Assembly: GCA_017460915.1 (NCBI GenBank)
Contig: JAFUAA010000012.1
Span: 1 to 63,804, forward strand
Source: Bacteroidales bacterium
GTDB lineage: Bacteria; Bacteroidota; Bacteroidia; Bacteroidales; F082
Direction: 5' to 3'
DNA: 63,804 nt
In this document: piece by piece, positions 61,111 through 63,804 of the stretch
Layout of the letters: each line of letters opens with the position of its first letter
How positions within the stretch are numbered: position 1 is the first letter of the stretch
The notes under the pieces: generated by a model
Told to the model about the DNA's origin: nothing
The model's database searches: none
What the model saw: only the letters and a program-made list of their open reading frames with translations
Translations under genes and position numbers: made by a program

Positions 61111-63405
61111 ATGAAAAAGTATAATCTTATTCTTTTCTTCCTGATGGTCAGCATGTTCGCTTCGGCTCAGACCATCGAAAAGACTTACCATTTCTGTCAG
61201 CCCAATGTGAGTCACATTGAGGGCTACGACCAAATCCAGTTCACCGGCTGCATGCAGAGTGCCTTGGCCGGTCAGCCTTCACTGCCTTGGCAAAGCGTCA
61301 GCTTGATGCTGCCGCAAGGCACCGAGGCCGTCGCCATCGAAGTGGAGCTCTCCGATTTCCAAACGATGGAAGGCCGCTACAGCCTCTATCCTTACCAATC
61401 GGCCCTCACCTACTCCAACCCCGTGCGCAAGCAGTTCGAGAAAGACGAGACCCTCTATGCCTCGAAGAGCGCTTATCCCGCCCAAGCCTACGGCAAACTC
61501 AGCACACAATACCTCAACGGCGTGGGATTCGCTTTTTCGGCTTTTTCGCCTGTGCAGTACGTGCCAAGCACGGGTGAGGTGCGCTATGCCACCAAGGCCA
61601 CCGTGCGCATCTCCACCGCTGCCGCCAAGGCCGACCAAAGCCGCAAACTTTGGCTCACCGGCGACAACGCCCAACGTGCCCAACGCCTTGCGCAAAATCC
61701 CGAGATGCTACAAAGCTACAACACCAGAGGTCGCTCTGTGGGTGGCTATGACCTGCTTGTGGTCACCAAACAGCAATATGTGAGTTCGTTCGACGAATAT
61801 GTGAGCTTCTACCAAGCCCGTGGCCTTCGCACCCGTGTGGTTGATTTGGAGACAATCATCAGCACGGCGGAAGGTAGCGACAACGCAGAAAGGTTGCGCA
61901 ACTACATTATCCAGGAATACGAAGAAAACGGCATCCAAATGGTGAACCTCGGCGGCGATGTACCCAGCATCCCCTATCGCGGCTTCTACTGCGACGTGCT
62001 CTCGCAAGGCGACCACATGACCGACAACGGCATTCCAGCCGACATGTACTACGCCTGCTTGGACGGCACGTGGAATGACAACAACAACAATCGTTGGGGT
62101 GAGATTGGCGAAGACGATCTGTTACCCGAATTGGGTATCGGCCGTATGTGCTTCAGCAACCAAACCGAGCTCGACAATATGCTGCACAAGACCTTCAGCT
62201 ACCAAGCCGAACCCGTCCTGGGCGAGTTCCGCAAGGTCATCATGGGCGGCGAACACCTCTACGACAACCCGATGAGCAACGGCAGCCAATACCTCGAACT
62301 GCTCATTGGCACGCACGACGACAACGGCTACACCACCATCGGCATTCCCGAGGATTACGACTTCACGCGCCTCTACGAAGAAGAAGGCAACTGGAGCGGC
62401 ACCTTGCTGCGCAATGCCATCAACCAAGGCTCGCAATATGTGCACCACGACGGTCACGCCAACACCAACTATGTGGCTGGCTGGGTGAACAGCAACATCA
62501 CCGACAACGCCTTCAGCGGCGTCAACGGCGTTGATCACAATTACACTTTCTTCCACACCTCGGGCTGCATCTGCGGTGACTTCAGCGACGACTGCATCCT
62601 TGAACGTATGACCAAGATTGCCAACTTTGCCGTGGCCACCTTCGGCAACTCGCGTTACGGCTGGTTCAACGAAGGCCAAACAGAAGGTCCTGCCATCCAC
62701 CTGCACCGCGAAACCGAGGATGCCTACTTCAACGACCGCATCCCCTATGGCGGCATGGCCTTGAGAGAGGCTAAAATCGCCACGGCGCCTTGGGTGAACG
62801 CCCCTGGCCAGTGGGAAGAAGGCGCCCTGCGCTGGAACTTCTACGACCTCAACATGATGGGCGATGTGGCCGTCAGCGCTTGGCACGACGAGCCTTTCAC
62901 GCCCAATGTGAATTTCGTGAACAACCCCACCAAGGAAATTCCTTCGCTTGACATCAACGTGACGAATGACGAAGGCCAAGGTCTGAAGAACTTCCGCTGC
63001 GCCCTTTTCGATGGCGACGACATGCTTGGCGTGGCCTACACCGACGAGAACGGCAATGCCACCCTCCTTTTCGACGAACCTGTTGAGCTGACCAGCAGCA
63101 CGAACCTTATCGTGACTGGCTGCGACGCTTGGCCGCAAACCATCAACATGGATCCCACCTCCACTGTCGAAAACGCCATGTGCAACGTGAACATCTACCC
63201 CAACCCCAACAAGGGCCAGTTCAGCATCAGCCTGCCTGAGGAAGATTGCGACATCGTGGTCGTCAACAGCCTCGGCCAAACGGTGCACCACACCACCGCC
63301 CACGGCCTGACCACACTCAGCCTCGAAAGCATGAGCGAGGGCATGTACTTCGTCACTGTGAAGTCGGCCACATCAGTGAGCACCTTGAAGTTCGTGAAGG
63401 AATAA
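61111..63405 (+). CDS. Short gingipain-like C25 cysteine protease with T9SS sorting domain, copy 3
   Basis: 764 residues. Signal peptide ends ASA|Q (residue 20). TIEKTYHFCQPNVSHIEGYD begins the propeptide-like region, and the catalytic residues are H449 (HHDGHANTNYVAGW) and C486 (TSGCICGDF). After one Ig-like domain (TKEIPSLDINVTNDEGQGLK) it goes straight to the sorting domain VNIYPNPNKGQFSISL. It therefore lacks the roughly 360 residues of beta-sandwich and MAM-like modules found in copies 1 and 2. It is the minimal protease of the set. Terminator at 63432-63468. Confidence 0.93.
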   Translation: MKKYNLILFFLMVSMFASAQTIEKTYHFCQPNVSHIEGYDQIQFTGCMQSALAGQPSLPWQSVSLMLPQGTEAVAIEVELSDFQTMEGRYSLYPYQSALTYSNPVRKQFEKDETLYASKSAYPAQAYGKLSTQYLNGVGFAFSAFSPVQYVPSTGEVRYATKATVRISTAAAKADQSRKLWLTGDNAQRAQRLAQNPEMLQSYNTRGRSVGGYDLLVVTKQQYVSSFDEYVSFYQARGLRTRVVDLETIISTAEGSDNAERLRNYIIQEYEENGIQMVNLGGDVPSIPYRGFYCDVLSQGDHMTDNGIPADMYYACLDGTWNDNNNNRWGEIGEDDLLPELGIGRMCFSNQTELDNMLHKTFSYQAEPVLGEFRKVIMGGEHLYDNPMSNGSQYLELLIGTHDDNGYTTIGIPEDYDFTRLYEEEGNWSGTLLRNAINQGSQYVHHDGHANTNYVAGWVNSNITDNAFSGVNGVDHNYTFFHTSGCICGDFSDDCILERMTKIANFAVATFGNSRYGWFNEGQTEGPAIHLHRETEDAYFNDRIPYGGMALREAKIATAPWVNAPGQWEEGALRWNFYDLNMMGDVAVSAWHDEPFTPNVNFVNNPTKEIPSLDINVTNDEGQGLKNFRCALFDGDDMLGVAYTDENGNATLLFDEPVELTSSTNLIVTGCDAWPQTINMDPTSTVENAMCNVNIYPNPNKGQFSISLPEEDCDIVVVNSLGQTVHHTTAHGLTTLSLESMSEGMYFVTVKSATSVSTLKFVKE

Positions 63406-63431
63406 ACAACACCTTTCTTTAATATGTTCGA

Positions 63432-63468
63432 AAAGCCCTGGAGCTGAATGCTCTGGGGCTTTTTTATA
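63432..63468 (+). terminator. Intrinsic terminator after C25 copy 3
   Basis: AAAAGCCC and GGGGCTTTTTT pair, with GAGC/GCTC inside the stem, followed by a T-run and ATAT. Confidence 0.75.
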
Positions 63469-63663
63469 TGCGGATTGAGATTAACCAGCAAAAAGAAAAA
63501 CGAGGAACGAAATCCCCGTTTTGGATGTTTTCACAACGGAATAATCCTTATTGTGAATTGCTTCAAATCTTGCGGTGCAAAAATAGGCATTTTTTTGATA
63601 ACGCAAGAACTTTATGAAGAATTTTGTATTTTTGAAGCGTAAAAATCAAGTTGAAAATATCAT
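63469..63663. other. Intergenic region before the insertion sequence
   Basis: No gene recognised. TATTTTTG boxes occur on both strands (minus 63584-63577, plus 63627-63634). The plus-strand box points directly into the insertion sequence, so a gene formerly driven from here may have been displaced. Confidence 0.4.
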
Positions 63664-63804
63664 AGGGGACTTCTAAAAACAGATAAGATATTGTGTATCA
63701 AACAATAAAGTGTAAAGAATGCCGTTGTTAAGTAAACCTACAAAAGAGACAGTCATGAGAAAGTACAAGACGACAGGCAACACGACATTGTTTGACCAAG
63801 AGGA
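63664..63804 (+). mobile_element. Left end of an IS5-superfamily-like insertion sequence (cut by window edge)
   Basis: GGGGACTTCTAAAAAC at about 63665-63680 looks like the terminal repeat of Bacteroidota IS5/IS1182-type elements. A transposase start follows at 63755: MRKYKTTGNTTLFDQE, an opening I associate with those transposases (…KYKTTG...TLFD). Only 16 codons are visible, so family and completeness are uncertain. Confidence 0.55.
63755..63804 (+). CDS. Transposase, N-terminal 16 codons only
   Basis: ATG at 63755-63757 begins MRKYKTTGNTTLFDQE and runs off the right edge. The motif matches the N-termini of IS5/IS1182-like transposases of Bacteroidota by memory. Catalytic residues lie outside the window. 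Confidence 0.5.
   Translation, partial: MRKYKTTGNTTLFDQE

Noticed and set aside
63448-63642. Small plus-strand frame before the insertion sequence
   Set aside because: It begins inside the terminator of the C25 gene and has no protein-like features.

Overview
The window is chromosomal DNA from a member of the Bacteroidota, most likely order Bacteroidales. The evidence is the TTG/TTTG...TAnnTTTG promoters in front of many genes, the lack of Shine-Dalgarno sites, many secreted proteins ending in a type IX secretion (T9SS) sorting domain, Bacteroidota-type lipoprotein signals, a K+-dependent type membrane pyrophosphatase and diaminopimelate dehydrogenase. No rRNA, tRNA or CRISPR array was seen, and no species name can be supported.

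Layout. 1-450 holds two decayed small genes. 950-8322 (minus strand) is a four-gene surface locus: a VWA-type lipoprotein, a lipoprotein with eight repeats, a lipoprotein with four of the same repeats ending in a C-type-lectin/FGE-like domain whose last codons look like the variable region of a diversity-generating retroelement (DGR), and a small gene resembling DGR accessory proteins. No template repeat or reverse transcriptase is visible, so this looks like a remote or orphan DGR target. 8659-25286 is mostly housekeeping and transport (NamZ-like, Fic, aminotransferase, DUF1573, HppA, bifunctional nuclease, nucleoside transporter, thyA-folA, M15 peptidase), mixed with small mobile-type genes (AAA ATPases, DUF1016 nuclease) and an orphan glycosyltransferase. 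25369-30293 carries two paralogous C10 (streptopain-like) cysteine proteases. 30423-38978 carries an unknown secreted protein, a collapsed AlbA/RecG-like regulator, an operon (upp, sodium symporter, helix-hairpin-helix protein, frameshifted lipoprotein), an acyltransferase and a polysaccharide deacetylase. 39099-49154 holds dnaX, an M13 peptidase, plsC with an unknown membrane partner, a graveyard of gene fragments, a GH3 glycosidase and ddh. 49242-63405 holds three paralogous C25 (gingipain-like) proteases separated by broken or unknown genes. The right edge enters an insertion sequence.

Working together: at least six secreted peptidases (two C10, three C25, one M13 lipoprotein), an oligosaccharide-cleaving GH3, peptidoglycan-active enzymes and a nucleoside transporter fit a protein- and glycan-degrading gut or rumen commensal. 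The T9SS machinery itself is not in the window.

Two themes stand out. First, palindromic repeats are everywhere and several lie inside reading frames (the start of the GH3 gene, a DUF1016 gene, a T9SS domain). Second, about nine genes are broken by stops, frameshifts or internal deletions. All calls come from reading the sequence by eye; no database search was run.
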